DNA of 64,000 nucleotides from Berberis thunbergii (GCA_003290165.1 QNQO01006232.1:124001-188000), one strand, 5' to 3'; shown: positions 36,526-47,836, numbered from the stretch's first letter. Notes: generated by a model from the sequence alone, not told the origin. Numbers and translations: made by a program.

Positions 36526-38649
36526 GCATTGGGCTAAAATGACTCGTTTGGGGGTTTAACTCCCTGTTTACAACCCAATTAAATTTTATTTTGTTAAAAG
36601 GATCCTACACAAAACTAAATTTTTTGTATATTAACTCCATTTGAGAGGAATTTTGAGAAAAAATATATGAATTGACAAAAAAAATAAAAATAAAAAAATC
36701 TGAAAGTTTCATTATGTTTCGACACCGTTACTCAAGTACGTGTTTCGTTCACCAACATTAAAAATTTTGATAAATCATCTTTGTGGGTGTTTAGCTTAAT
36801 AATAATAATAATAATAAACTATTTGGTTGTTAACAAAACAAATGACAACTGTACTTTTACAAATCTAATACGAATTTAAGTTTATGTTCAATCTTTCCTC
36901 TAATTAAATTTGAAACTTCGATAGATCTTTTGGGTGTTTGATGGAGAGGTAAGGTAATAACTGCTACATCTTTTAGAAGGTTGATGAAATGTCCAGTTGA
37001 GTAATCACATGTAGTTTATTGATTAAAGCAATGGAACCCTTGACAATGGCTTAAGTTGAAGTATTTTAACAATTGTTCCAGGCAGCCCAGGGAGAGAGCT
37101 TGATCAGCTCTTGGGGATGGTGTCACTCATGTGTAATGCTGATGTGGCTTGAAAGTTGAGTTAGCAAATTTGTCTGAGGTTGACCCTAACCTTGTTTCCA
37201 AACACTCATCTTAATTGGTAAAAATCATCTCATCTTCTTGACGAATCATCCAACTTCGTGTTCACCATCATCATTGCTTCCAGCCTCTTCTACGCAGCTG
37301 CTCCTTCCCCTTCCCTCGTTTTCAAAGCTTCCACCATAGCAGAGAGAGGGCGTCCTCGATTTCTCCTGAAAATCACTTCAACATCTGCAAAATAACAAAT
37401 TCAGTTAGCTTCTTTTCCAATTCACCTCCTTTATTGGTTCTCAACCATCCTCCAAGACTTCCATGGTGAAACCCTCCATGATTGAGAAGTTGGATTCATC
37501 TTCTACAAGGACAAGGATTTCATCGTCTTCAATTGATCATCCTGTTGTTTCAAGCTAACTAGGGTTTCTTACACTCTGATTTCGTCGAATAGATATCAAA
37601 TTCAAGCTTTCTAGAGGTTCTCAACCATCTTTGACATTGAAGTTTCAACCATCTTTCACGATTTTGCTTTAAGTTCTAGAGAGAGATGCCTTGAGATTAA
37701 GGACTGCTGAGAATTTGAACCGATTTTTCACCTATTTCTTATCTGTTGACTAGGCCCTGATTGTGAATGTGAGGCTTCTTTTGGAAGGGGAGAGGGGATG
37801 AAGAAATCCAGTCCACGACAAATCTAAGAATTTGAGCTCGTAGTGATTTTATTTTTATTTAGTTATTTATTTATTTTTACTGAAAAGAAGAATAAGAAAT
37901 GCAAAAAAAAAATAAAAAATAAAAAAATAAAAAATAAAAAATCCCAGACTTTGGTTTTGTTTTTTGATCAATTTTTTGTTTGTTTTCTCTTGCTTGTTTC
38001 TATCTTAATACTAATACAGGCATATGTGGTGTATCACGAACAAGACCCTAGAGTGTACCTAACATGGACATGTTATTCATCCCAACTATCTGACTATAGT
38101 AATAGTTTGTATTAGGGGTTTACATTAGCTGCCGAGGCATACTTGGGCTTGCTCAAAAGATGTGAGAAAGAACTGCAAGGCAAGAGAAAAGGATGAAGAG
38201 ATGAAAATTCATGATCGTATTCGTGAGGGTGAAGTTGAAGAAAATAATGGTTAAAGACATGAAACTCAAGCAAACAATGGTCATTGGGCATTGACAAGGG
38301 ACTTGATCAATGTATTAGTGGTGGTTATCATGATAATGGTAGTTGTTTTGTTGAAACTTGTTATTTGGTGAATACTATGCATGTCATGTTTTATGTGCAT
38401 GATAGTAGTCGTGTTTTGGTGAATGATATGTAGCTGTTATGCAATTCTATGACAAACATAACTAAACTTGCAATATAAAAATTATTTTTGTTATCATTGT
38501 TATTGAGTTAATGAATTGCTTCAAGGATAGAAGTTTGTGGATAAGCATTGCAAGATGAAAAAAATTCTCAGGTCAGTCATTGATCACTTTGTTTCAAGAA
38601 TGAGAAGATAAAGTGTATATGATCAAAGTAACTCATCATATCAACAAAA
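36526..38649. other. Intergenic stretch without a supported gene
   Basis: Short frames only. A poly(A/T)-rich tract lies near 37840-37945. The 37200-37700 portion has many tct/ttc runs but no coding frame with recognisable motifs. Confidence 0.55.
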
Positions 38650-38963
38650 AATCCATTATTATGAAGAATGATGAAATTACTAGGGTTGAAAATCGAACAG
38701 ACGACTCGATTTTCGAAGAAACCGCCAACCAAATCGAAATAATCAATTTAAAAAATTTGCAAATCGAACCGAGATTAAATATAACTGAGCCGAGCCAATC
38801 CGTTGACTCATCCCCAGTGGGAGCATAACCCCACACCCCATCCATTTTATTTCCAATTCTAACACCTTAGAAGTCTATCCTTTTTAAACCCCAATAAGTT
38901 TGAATTTCGTGGGTCACTTCTTTCATCTCATTTGTGTTTAGATGGCTTAAAACAAGAGAAGTT

Positions 38964-39136
38964 CTAAATGGCGAGGAAATGAGCGAGGGGAGGGAGGTGG
39001 CGGGATGGGGACTGTTCACCTCCCTCGGGATGCGCATGCCGAAAAAGATGACACACATCCCGAGGGAGGTGGAAGGTCCCCATCCCGCCACCTCCCTCCC
39101 CTCGCTCATTTCCTCGCCCACTTCCTCGACATTTAG
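38964..39136. mobile_element. GC-rich fold-back element, copy 1
   Basis: Arms 38971-39011 and 39077-39117 are near-perfect inverses (gcgaggaaatgagcgagg and its complement), separated by about 65 bp. The outer ends are ctaaatg and catttag. The GC content stands out against the AT-rich surroundings. It is nested in the hAT element at 38681. Confidence 0.75.
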
Positions 39137-39307
39137 GATTTCTCTTAAAACAATGCTTATTTTGGTACACGTGTGATGAGTCCCAACTTGCTAAAGATAA
39201 CTGACTTACACACTAAATCTAGTTTACTTTTTCAAAATAAAGTAATGATTAAAGTTAAATAAAAAGCAATTGTTGCCTTGAAATACATTATTATTATTAG
39301 AGTGATT

Positions 39308-39481
39308 CTACGTGACGAGGAAACCAGCTGAGGAAAAGGAGGTGGCGGGGGGTGAACCATTCACCCCCTCGGGATGCGCGCGCCAAAAAAGTGGGCACAC
39401 ATCCCGAGGAGGGGTGAATGGTTCACCCCCCGCCACCTCCTTTTCCTCGCTGGTTTCCTCGCCCACTTCCTCAACATTTAG
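39308..39481. mobile_element. GC-rich fold-back element, copy 2
   Basis: Same family as the copy at 38964: gacgaggaaaccagc on the left and gctggtttcctcgcc on the right, ending acatttag. The arms include ggtggcggggggtgaacc and its inverse around a short loop. Confidence 0.75.
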
Positions 39482-40071
39482 AATTTCTGTTATTATTAAT
39501 ATACATTTTACCATTTTAAAGTAGTAATATTTTATATTATATATATATATATATATATCTAGTATTTCGGTTCGTTTTTTTTTCTTTTCATTTTTGTTGG
39601 TTTCAAAATCGAAAACCAAACTGAACCGTATAAAAATCGAACCTAATTTGTCAGTTTGATCAGTTATTTGTTCAACCCTAGAATTACTGAATGCCATGGA
39701 GCTGGAAACTTGCTTGAATTTAATGGAATTAGATAGGATGAATTGAACAAAATTCCGACTAAGCAATTTTGCAATTTCACTAGAATCTGCAATGGGCACG
39801 CCCAGTAGACATTTGACAACAATGATTTTTCTTGATATGTCTTATAATATGCTCCAGGGTAGCATTCCTAAGAGCCGTCCAAGGTACTGTTGGTCAGCCG
39901 TTGATAGCGTTGGTAAGCCATATGAGTGATTGGTCAGCCGTTAAGAACCAGATCCAGTGTAAGTCGCCATGGTGTGCGCAGAGTGTGATCTAGGTTAGGT
40001 GGTCCCACTTAGGTGTTCCAGCTGTAGGTGGTCCGAGTACAGTGTTCCTCCCATTCCCTAAGCAATCTGAA

Positions 40072-43000
40072 ATGATGTCTTTGTTTTCAAAATTTACCAG
40101 AACTTCTAGTTCTAGGTCAAACAGTTTACCAACCAAAATGGAAGGTAGAATTTCTGAAGTTGAACAAGATTTACAAAACTGGTCTTTACCAGTAATTCCG
40201 CAAAAAGAGATTTATGAGATTACTAAATCTTTATTTTCTCAAAAAACTGAGGATTTAATCAGTATTGTTGAACAAACAGTACCGATAAATAAATCCTTAG
40301 ATTCAAAACAATTGCTCAATTATCAAACAATCCAATCTTTGATCAAAGAAAAATACAAATATCTCCACTTGGGATTAATTCAAATAGCCCTAAAACCTTT
40401 AACTAGGTTAGGACTCGACACCTGTGCTTTAGTTGCTCTTCGCGACTGTAGACACAACAAATTTAGTGATTCTCTGCTTGGAATTGCAGAATCTTCACTT
40501 TCAATGGGTCCAGTTTATTTCAACTGTTACCCTGACTTCTCTGTGTCTCTTTGTGATCCACACATTCTCGAGACACTCACTCTCAATATTCAGACCTCAG
40601 GCTTTGATATGGCTGAAGGTTCTGAACCATTTGCTTTGATCTATAAAATCACTTATAAAGCAATGAAAACTCAATTAAAGCCTCGTGCTATTCAAATTGA
40701 TGATAGAGGACATACTACACTCTTTGAGGTCAATGACCAAAAGACTAATGTTATTGTCCCTAGAACGATAAAATGGGATCAGGTTACCCTTCCTGAATCA
40801 TGGATCATTGAAGGAGTTTCTAACCCAAAGAAACTTCCTCCAAGTGAGATCGACAGAATCCTTTCTTTCCCAGATGGATCTGTTGAACTAAGATTCAATG
40901 ATGTCAGAAGTACCACTTTTGACCCTTCTAAGTTTGATTCTGGAAGAAGATCTGAATCTTCATTCAGAACTGCTCCCACTAGGATTCCTTCAAGAACTTC
41001 AACTCCTGAAGTAATTCCTCACCTTCAATTAAGGAATATTAGGAATAACCCAAATTATCCTCAAATTCCTCAACCAGTTTATAATCAAGATGAAGTTCCT
41101 GAAACTTCTGAAGCAAATCAATCCCCTACTCAATCTGAAATGGAATTCAGAATTCCTAGGGTTCAAGCTTTATCAAAAATCTTCAAATTAGATAAAGAAA
41201 AGATTAAAAGAGAATTTTTATCTCCAGAAAATGATGAACGTAGAGAAAAGTTCATTGCTCAGACTACTGAGTCTGAACGCAAAGAACTAAATAAACCTTT
41301 TTATACATGTTGTGAGGAACTTAAAGAAAATATACCTTTCTTAGACTGGTATTATAATATTTATATTCCTCAAATTCATGTTTTAAATGTCACTCCTAAA
41401 GTCTGGACTAATCACCCAGAAAAGAAAACTGTCAGATCAGTTCTACCTCCTATGGTAGATCTTCAATTCAAAGTTTCGGATAAGCAATACATTGCTTCAC
41501 CCTTTTCTCATCCAACAGAAGATTATGTTAGTACTCTGATTCATCAGAATAACTATACAAATTTACTTCTATCTGAACTTGGTGAAAAATTGGTTCAAGA
41601 CCAACTCGTCACCAATGAACTAAAAAAGAGAAAATTAGAAGAAAAAGTTTTCAAAGAACAGGAAGAAAAGAAACAGAATGTTTATTTTCAAATTCCTGAA
41701 CCTTTGGCGCCTAACACCTTTTCTTCTAAAACAAATTTATTAAAAGAAATTGATGCTAAATTAGATGCTCTAAAGCTTGATTCAAGATTACGTATTAATA
41801 CTCTGTCTCATCCAGCCATGACGGATTGTGATTCAGACATTAGTGCTGATTTTGATCCTATGTCTGAATTGGATCGTTTAAATTACATTCCATATCAGGC
41901 AAACCCAATTAGACATGCTAAAACAGCATCAAAACATCCAAAATGGAAAAATCCAATGCCAATATCTAGGAATTTTTATCCTAGACCTTCATTCCCAGAT
42001 ATGCAGTTTGAAGAACGCAATCTTCAGACCTTTGGTTCTTTTTCAACAAAAGAATTATATATTTGGAATATTGATGGCGTTAGTGAAGATGCAATTCTTG
42101 AATTAACTCAAGAAATGGTGATGATGGCTTCTACCCATAGGGCAGAAGGCAAAGATGATCATACCATTGCATCCATCATTATTCAAGGATTTTCCGGCTT
42201 AATCAAAGGATGGTGGGATAATTATCTCAATCCTTCTGAAAAAACTGAAATCTTATTTGCTAAGAAAATTGGTCCAGATGGAAACCCAATTAAAATTGAA
42301 AATGACCTTGGTCAAGAAACTTTCGTTCCTGACAGTGTGCCTACCTTAATCCAAAGTATTCTTAGGCATTTCTTAGGAAATCCTAATGAATATCAAGGTA
42401 AAGCCAAAGATTTGCTCATGTCTCATAAATGTCCAACTCTTAGTCATTTTAGATATTACAAAGATATCTTCATGAAAAGAGTCATGCTTCAGACAGACGC
42501 AGCAAATCCTTTCTGGAAACGAAAATTCATCTCAGGTCTACCTGAGATCTTTGCTGAAACTGTTCGCACTAGACTCCAAGAACAGCATGGAGGTGATATC
42601 CAGTACGAGCTGTTAACATTTGGCGATTTAATTGCATTTATTAATAAATGTGCCCTTCAAATTTGTAATGATTTAAAATTAAAGAAACAATTAAGAAAAC
42701 AACATATTACTGGACCTAAAGAATTAGGTGATTTTTGTCAACAATATGGGTTTGATGATTTTCATTATCCAGCCCATTTAAACTCAAAAAGCCAATGGAC
42801 ATCCAAACAAAAATATCGGTCCAACCCGGCCCGACAATTTAAAAAGAAAAAGCCTTTTGGCCCAAAGCCTGCTAAACCACTTGAACAGTATCTTAGCAAG
42901 CCCAAGAAACATGGGACACATAAGTCCAAGCCCTTTAAGAAAGGATCCACTTCAAAGCCTGTCTGCTTTAAGTGTGGACAGCCAGGCCACTATGCAAAAC

Positions 43001-45612
43001 AGTGCAGAACGGCCCAAAAGGTCCAAGCCCTTGATCTTCCCAAAAAAATAAAACATATGTTTCTTAATTGTCTAATTGATTCAGATTCTGATTCTTCTTC
43101 TGAACCAGATTTCCAGATGAATAATCTTAATTATTCTTCTGATTCTTCTGATTCTTCTGAACAATCTTGTGATTGTATTCCAGGTGCATGTTTATGCCAT
43201 CTCTCTGCAAAACCAAAGATCAATATGTTATCTCAAAACAAGCAGTCTCAAATACTGTTAGATTTTGTTGATAAAATTGATGATCCTCAAATGAAGACTG
43301 AATATCTTCAACACATAAAAAAATCAATTTCACAAACCAAACCTCCACCTGATGTGATCACTTCTTTCTATGATCACAGAGAAATCATTAGTAGATTTAA
43401 TCAAACAAAACATAATGCTTCTCCTGTTAATCTTTCTGACCTACAGCATGAAGTAAACACACTTAAGAAGGAAGTTCATCAGTTAAAACAACATCAAAAT
43501 CTAACTGATCTTCAAATACAAATGTTACAAGAAAATCAATTTCCTGTTTTGTCTGAAAAGGAAGAAGAAATAACTCCTGTTATCTCTTCACAACAACCTT
43601 CTTCATCCAAACAAAAACAAGCAGATTTTCTCTGTAATTTAAATAAAAAATCGGTTACACCACATATGGTTACCATTCAAAAATGGTATGTGGCTATAAC
43701 CCTAAATATTTACAACCAAACAAATATATCAGCCATTGCACTTATAGACTCAGGTGCTGATATGAATTGTATCCAAGAAGGAGTAGTTCCTACGCAATAC
43801 TTCCAACAAACTTCGCAAAGTCTGTATACTACAGATAATTCAAAACTCCAAATTTCTTTTAAATTAACCAATGCCCATATTTGCAAAAAGAACATTTGCA
43901 TTAAGCAACATTTTCTTCTTGTTAAAAATATGGAACAAAAAATGATATTAGGTACTCCTTTTATCAATGCAATCTCTCCTTTTTCAGTTGATAGAAAAGG
44001 AATTTCAACTACCATTCTTGGTACCAAACTTGAATTTCCATTCTTATTTTCTTCAACAGCTTATGAACTTAACCAAGTTACTAAGCAGAAGTTTCTGAAC
44101 CGTTTAATCTGTAAAACCCAGCAGTTAAACTTTCTAAAACAAGAGATTGAGTATAAAAGAGTTGCTGATCAAATCCAGGAACCTAAGCTTCAATCACAAA
44201 TCATTCAGTATCAAAAGCATTTGCAAGATGAACTTTGTTCAAACCTCCCAAATGCATTTTGGTATAGATCTCAGCATGTTGTTCGATTACCTTATGAACC
44301 AGGATTTGATGAAAGGAAAATTCCCACTAAGGCTCGCCCAATTCAGATGAATAGCGAACTTATGGAATTTTGTAAACAAGAAATTAAATCTTTAAAAGAA
44401 AAACGACTCATTCGTGATTCTAAATCACCTTGGAGTTGTGCTGCTTTTTATGTAAATAAAAATGCAGAATTAGAACGAGGAAGTCCTCGTCTCGTTATAA
44501 ATTATAAACCTCTAAATCAGGTTCTTCAATGGATTAGATATCCAATTCCATCTCAACGTGATCTTCTGAAAAGATTACACAATGCTTGTGTCTTCTCTAA
44601 ATTTGATTTGAAATCCGGATTCTGGCAGATCCAGGTTCACCCCAAAGATAGGTATAAAACTGCTTTTAATGTTCCCTTTGGACATTATGAGTGGAATGTT
44701 ATGCCCTTTGGTCTCAAAAATGCTCCTAGTGAGTTCCAGAATATCATGAATGATATTCTCTCTCAATTCTCGCAGTTCACCATTGTGTATATCGATGATA
44801 TACTGGTGTTCTCTGAAAGTGTTCCCCAACACTGGAAACACTTATATCAATTTGAAAATTGTATTAAGAAGAATGGATTGGTTTTATCCCCAACCAAAAT
44901 TAATTTGTTTCAAACAAATGTTAGATTTTTAGGTCATAAGATTTTCAATGGGATGATTACCCCAATTTCAAGATCAATTGAATTTGCTGACAAATTTCCA
45001 GATGAAATCCGGGATAAAACCCAATTACAAAGATTTCTTGGATCTTTAAATTATGTTGCGGACTTTTACCAAGGCCTCCGTGTTTTAATTAAGCCTTTGT
45101 ACAATCGCCTTAAGAAAAATCCTGGCCCATGGACTGAAGCCCATACTTCCATAGTCCGCCAAGTCAAAAGCCAAGTCAAAAGTCTTCCTTGTTTAGGTAT
45201 TGCTGATCCCGATGCCTTCAAAATAGTAGAAACAGATGCATCCAATCATGGGTATGGTGGTATTCTCAAACAGCGTCTACCTGTGTCTTCTACTATCCAA
45301 TTAGTCCGATACCATTCAGGTATCTGGAATTCTACTCAAATGAATTATTCTACGGTCAAAAAAGAAGTTTTATCGATCGTATTATGCATCATGAAATTTC
45401 AAGATGATTTAATTAATCAAAAATTTTTATTACAAATTGATTGCCAATCTGCAAAAGACATTTTAACTAAAGATGTTTTAAATTTGGTTTCCAAACAGAT
45501 TTTCGCCAGATGGCAAGGTTTGATTTCTGCATTCGATTTTGAAATCAAATATATAAAGGGAAAAGACAACTCACTGGCAGACTTCCTCTCCCGTGAGTTC
45601 TTGCAAAGATGA
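40072..45612 (+). CDS. Viral polyprotein ORF1, copy 1 (MP-CP-AP-RT-RNase H), open throughout
   Basis: 1,846 codons from the first ATG at 40072; the frame is open upstream only through a GTG at 40042. Domain order by residue: movement protein core about 50-230, then a charged linker with coiled-coil potential about 480-560. The capsid region ends in a CCHC zinc knuckle (CFKCGQPGHYAKQC) at about 965, followed by a Ser/Asp-rich stretch. The aspartic protease motif DSGAD is at about 1226, RT with YIDDIL at about 1573, and RNase H with DAS near 1722. All hallmark residues are present and no stop or frameshift was seen. No viral promoter lies directly upstream: this copy begins about 46 nt past the primer site, next to the BRI1-like fragment. 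Confidence 0.93.
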   Translation: MMSLFSKFTRTSSSRSNSLPTKMEGRISEVEQDLQNWSLPVIPQKEIYEITKSLFSQKTEDLISIVEQTVPINKSLDSKQLLNYQTIQSLIKEKYKYLHLGLIQIALKPLTRLGLDTCALVALRDCRHNKFSDSLLGIAESSLSMGPVYFNCYPDFSVSLCDPHILETLTLNIQTSGFDMAEGSEPFALIYKITYKAMKTQLKPRAIQIDDRGHTTLFEVNDQKTNVIVPRTIKWDQVTLPESWIIEGVSNPKKLPPSEIDRILSFPDGSVELRFNDVRSTTFDPSKFDSGRRSESSFRTAPTRIPSRTSTPEVIPHLQLRNIRNNPNYPQIPQPVYNQDEVPETSEANQSPTQSEMEFRIPRVQALSKIFKLDKEKIKREFLSPENDERREKFIAQTTESERKELNKPFYTCCEELKENIPFLDWYYNIYIPQIHVLNVTPKVWTNHPEKKTVRSVLPPMVDLQFKVSDKQYIASPFSHPTEDYVSTLIHQNNYTNLLLSELGEKLVQDQLVTNELKKRKLEEKVFKEQEEKKQNVYFQIPEPLAPNTFSSKTNLLKEIDAKLDALKLDSRLRINTLSHPAMTDCDSDISADFDPMSELDRLNYIPYQANPIRHAKTASKHPKWKNPMPISRNFYPRPSFPDMQFEERNLQTFGSFSTKELYIWNIDGVSEDAILELTQEMVMMASTHRAEGKDDHTIASIIIQGFSGLIKGWWDNYLNPSEKTEILFAKKIGPDGNPIKIENDLGQETFVPDSVPTLIQSILRHFLGNPNEYQGKAKDLLMSHKCPTLSHFRYYKDIFMKRVMLQTDAANPFWKRKFISGLPEIFAETVRTRLQEQHGGDIQYELLTFGDLIAFINKCALQICNDLKLKKQLRKQHITGPKELGDFCQQYGFDDFHYPAHLNSKSQWTSKQKYRSNPARQFKKKKPFGPKPAKPLEQYLSKPKKHGTHKSKPFKKGSTSKPVCFKCGQPGHYAKQCRTAQKVQALDLPKKIKHMFLNCLIDSDSDSSSEPDFQMNNLNYSSDSSDSSEQSCDCIPGACLCHLSAKPKINMLSQNKQSQILLDFVDKIDDPQMKTEYLQHIKKSISQTKPPPDVITSFYDHREIISRFNQTKHNASPVNLSDLQHEVNTLKKEVHQLKQHQNLTDLQIQMLQENQFPVLSEKEEEITPVISSQQPSSSKQKQADFLCNLNKKSVTPHMVTIQKWYVAITLNIYNQTNISAIALIDSGADMNCIQEGVVPTQYFQQTSQSLYTTDNSKLQISFKLTNAHICKKNICIKQHFLLVKNMEQKMILGTPFINAISPFSVDRKGISTTILGTKLEFPFLFSSTAYELNQVTKQKFLNRLICKTQQLNFLKQEIEYKRVADQIQEPKLQSQIIQYQKHLQDELCSNLPNAFWYRSQHVVRLPYEPGFDERKIPTKARPIQMNSELMEFCKQEIKSLKEKRLIRDSKSPWSCAAFYVNKNAELERGSPRLVINYKPLNQVLQWIRYPIPSQRDLLKRLHNACVFSKFDLKSGFWQIQVHPKDRYKTAFNVPFGHYEWNVMPFGLKNAPSEFQNIMNDILSQFSQFTIVYIDDILVFSESVPQHWKHLYQFENCIKKNGLVLSPTKINLFQTNVRFLGHKIFNGMITPISRSIEFADKFPDEIRDKTQLQRFLGSLNYVADFYQGLRVLIKPLYNRLKKNPGPWTEAHTSIVRQVKSQVKSLPCLGIADPDAFKIVETDASNHGYGGILKQRLPVSSTIQLVRYHSGIWNSTQMNYSTVKKEVLSIVLCIMKFQDDLINQKFLLQIDCQSAKDILTKDVLNLVSKQIFARWQGLISAFDFEIKYIKGKDNSLADFLSREFLQR

Positions 45613-46814
45613 GTTCATCTTCTAACTCATCTCCCAAACCCAAATCAAAGGCAAGTTATGCAAAGACGCCTTCTGCTTCTTTGCAGCCAGCCCCTCTTTC
45701 TTATGCCCTTCAATTAACCCAGAAATATTCAGCTCTTGATCAAGCTAAAGAGCTGTCATCTCTGGTAAATTTTACAAAGCCTAATCAGGCACCCCTTCAA
45801 TATATCAACAAGACCAATCTGGACTTATTAGGTATTGTTGAACCCCAATTCAGAGTCCTTCTCTCTGATCCTCATGCAATCGCCAGGAATCTGTACTCTC
45901 CAGATCAACAATATGAAGAGACAGATGCCTTCAAAACCAGAGAATTCTATGAATTTATTCTGGTAGATTCAGATTCGATCTCTGTTACTCATCACTATGA
46001 TGAAACCAAGACTCGAATTACCTTCTCCAAGTGTCAGATTTTCAAAGTTCTGACTGAAGCAGAATGGAATCAACACCCTCGATTCCACAAAAAGCTCTCA
46101 CAGAGCTATGTTCCTCAAACCTATAGCTATTATGATTATAAGAATGCCTGGACCAGAGCATTTCTTATAAGCCCTCATCAATCGGGCCACTCTTGGTTCT
46201 TCCTGTTTTGCAAAAAATTCCATGCCAAAGTTCTCCCTTTCTGGTTCCAACATCAATGGTGGAGTTCTTTTGGTCCAGTTATTGAGATTCTTCCTTCCCC
46301 TGTTCGTGAAGGATGGAATATCTTCAAAGACAAGTACCAGCCTCCTGAACCTATTGATCAACAGGTTCTATCCATCTGGTTCTTCATTCGTTTCAATCTC
46401 GCCTGGATTCTTTGCTGGGATTATGTTTGTTCCAATCCTGATGCACCAGGCGCCCTTTCCAAATCAAAACCTTCATGGTTATGCCGACGCTACAAAGTAA
46501 AATGGTGGCAAAGGTTTGACCATTCTAAGGTAACCAAAGAAGGTGTAACAGCCTTCTTCTCCAAAAAAGAGGTGTCTTCTACACCATATATTCCAGTCCC
46601 AACAGGTCCTCCTTCAGAATCATCCTCCAACATCAAGCAGTTGAAGCAGCAGATTCTACAAAAGATCAAGACCAAACCGACCAGAGCCCAGCTCATTGAA
46701 ACTCTATCACAGATATGTTCTGATGAAGCTGAGGAAGAAGTCGAAGAAGATGATCAAACAGTTGACCTCAATGAAGATGACTGTTATGGCATCATCGATC
46801 CTCGAGATTTGTAG
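45609..46814 (+). CDS. Viral ORF2, copy 1, function unknown
   Basis: 401 codons whose ATG overlaps the ORF1 stop as ATGA, suggesting coupled termination-reinitiation. The N terminus is Ser/Pro/Lys-rich and a central part is unusually rich in Trp and Phe (for example SWFFLFC and WFQHQWW, about residues 198-220). The C terminus is acidic (about 375-400). No domain is recognised. Florendoviruses are known to carry a second ORF of unknown role, which this fits. The frame is intact. Confidence 0.85.
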   Translation: MSSSSNSSPKPKSKASYAKTPSASLQPAPLSYALQLTQKYSALDQAKELSSLVNFTKPNQAPLQYINKTNLDLLGIVEPQFRVLLSDPHAIARNLYSPDQQYEETDAFKTREFYEFILVDSDSISVTHHYDETKTRITFSKCQIFKVLTEAEWNQHPRFHKKLSQSYVPQTYSYYDYKNAWTRAFLISPHQSGHSWFFLFCKKFHAKVLPFWFQHQWWSSFGPVIEILPSPVREGWNIFKDKYQPPEPIDQQVLSIWFFIRFNLAWILCWDYVCSNPDAPGALSKSKPSWLCRRYKVKWWQRFDHSKVTKEGVTAFFSKKEVSSTPYIPVPTGPPSESSSNIKQLKQQILQKIKTKPTRAQLIETLSQICSDEAEEEVEEDDQTVDLNEDDCYGIIDPRDL

Positions 46815-47836
46815 ATGGACCCACATCCATTCTTTCAAAGGCAGCATCTGCCACCTCCACAAGTGTCCAAATTCACTTTCGGCCACAGTCAATAGACAGT
46901 CCGACAAGCATCATTTCCTTTTTCAAAAGCATCCGCGTGAAGCTACAGTCAATCCAATAAGTGCAGCTACAGTTGAAGCATTTTCAACAGTACCAGCCGA
47001 CAGTCAAAAGGTGTACAGTGACAAGCATGTGTCTACAGTTCACCCCCAATCAATGCAACAAGACAACGCAACGCAAAGGATAAGCCTCCAGCTCATCCTC
47101 CACTCAAAGAGGAATCTTATCTCCTCATCCCTTCTTATCTCTCTTTGTCTATAAATAATTGGAAGCTCTTCCAGAGCAAAGCAGCTCGAATTAGAACCCC
47201 AAAGCCTACTCTGTAACCCTTAGCTATCTACGATCTGTAAGCTTTCCTCTCCATCTCCTTTCTGTATATTCCACCTGTAAGTTTCTAAGTTCCCTCTGTA
47301 CTTACTTTCAATATTTTCTTATCAATATATAAGCATCTTTTCTTATATACATCTCTCTGATTTCTTCTCTTATACAAAATCTCTACTTAAAAGAAAGTAT
47401 TGGACTTGGTTGAACTATCAAAGTCACCCTAAGAAGTGAATCGGGTGTTCTCTTGGACAATACAAAGTAGAATTCTTCAACTCTGATTTTCAAAATTCTT
47501 AACTTAAAAGACAGATCACACTCTGATAAGATCTTCTAGGTCCTCTCTAAGTGTAAAGCAGGAAACTGTCTTAGAGCTAGATCGATCGATTGTAGTGATC
47601 AAAGTTAAGATCTTCAAAATTCCATTTAATGGATGTTATTTTTATTATTCTTGCATGTTTATGCTATTTAATGTTAATTCTATTCTTCTTTTCTCCATTA
47701 TTCTATTGGTTGTTATCTCTCTTTCCTATTCTTCTATTGTGTATAGTTATCATCTTCTTTGTTCTTCCATTTATTCTATCTCTTTTGTGAAAGTTTGTAA
47801 CCTGTAAATCGAAAACTATAGGTCCTGGTAGAAAAT
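46815..47836 (+). promoter_or_regulatory. Viral intergenic region with pregenomic RNA promoter, copy 1
   Basis: About 1 kb without a long ORF. A TATA box (tataaata, 47150-47157) sits about 690 bp before the primer site, as in other caulimovirids. Upstream lies a run of spaced acagt motifs (about 46880-47040), possibly activator sites. Downstream is a pyrimidine-rich leader. It drives rightward into copy 2 and then the palindrome centre. Promoter activity is inferred. Confidence 0.65.

Larger units (their letters stand above)
38681..39680. mobile_element. hAT-type element inserted in the BRI1-like fragment
   Basis: Ends are tagggttgaa and ttcaaccctа-type inverse (ttcaaccct then a). The flanks gaaattac (38673-38680) and gaattac (39681-39687) are an 8-bp duplication with one A lost. 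Subterminal text has repeated aaatcgaa motifs. It contains two nested fold-back elements and an (AT)n run near 39538-39559. No transposase was seen. Confidence 0.68.
38650..39876 (+). pseudogene. BRI1-like receptor kinase fragment, interrupted and decayed
   Basis: Two blocks, about 38650-38680 and 39681-39876, flank a hAT element. When the element is ignored, they encode KNDEI, ECHGAGNLLEF-GIR, a CNFT stretch and then, one frame over, MIFLDMSYNMLQGSIPK. This is the island-domain exit and following leucine-rich repeat of BRI1/BRL brassinosteroid receptors. An in-frame TAG follows GIR, another follows the CNFT block, and a frameshift precedes the LRR, so it is dead. It stops abruptly at the viral sequence (39877). 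I did not find its continuation after the right viral end at 59443. Confidence 0.72.

Noticed and set aside
40042..40071. GTG-started extension of viral ORF1
   Set aside because: The first ATG in frame is at 40072; the extra ten codons are leader.
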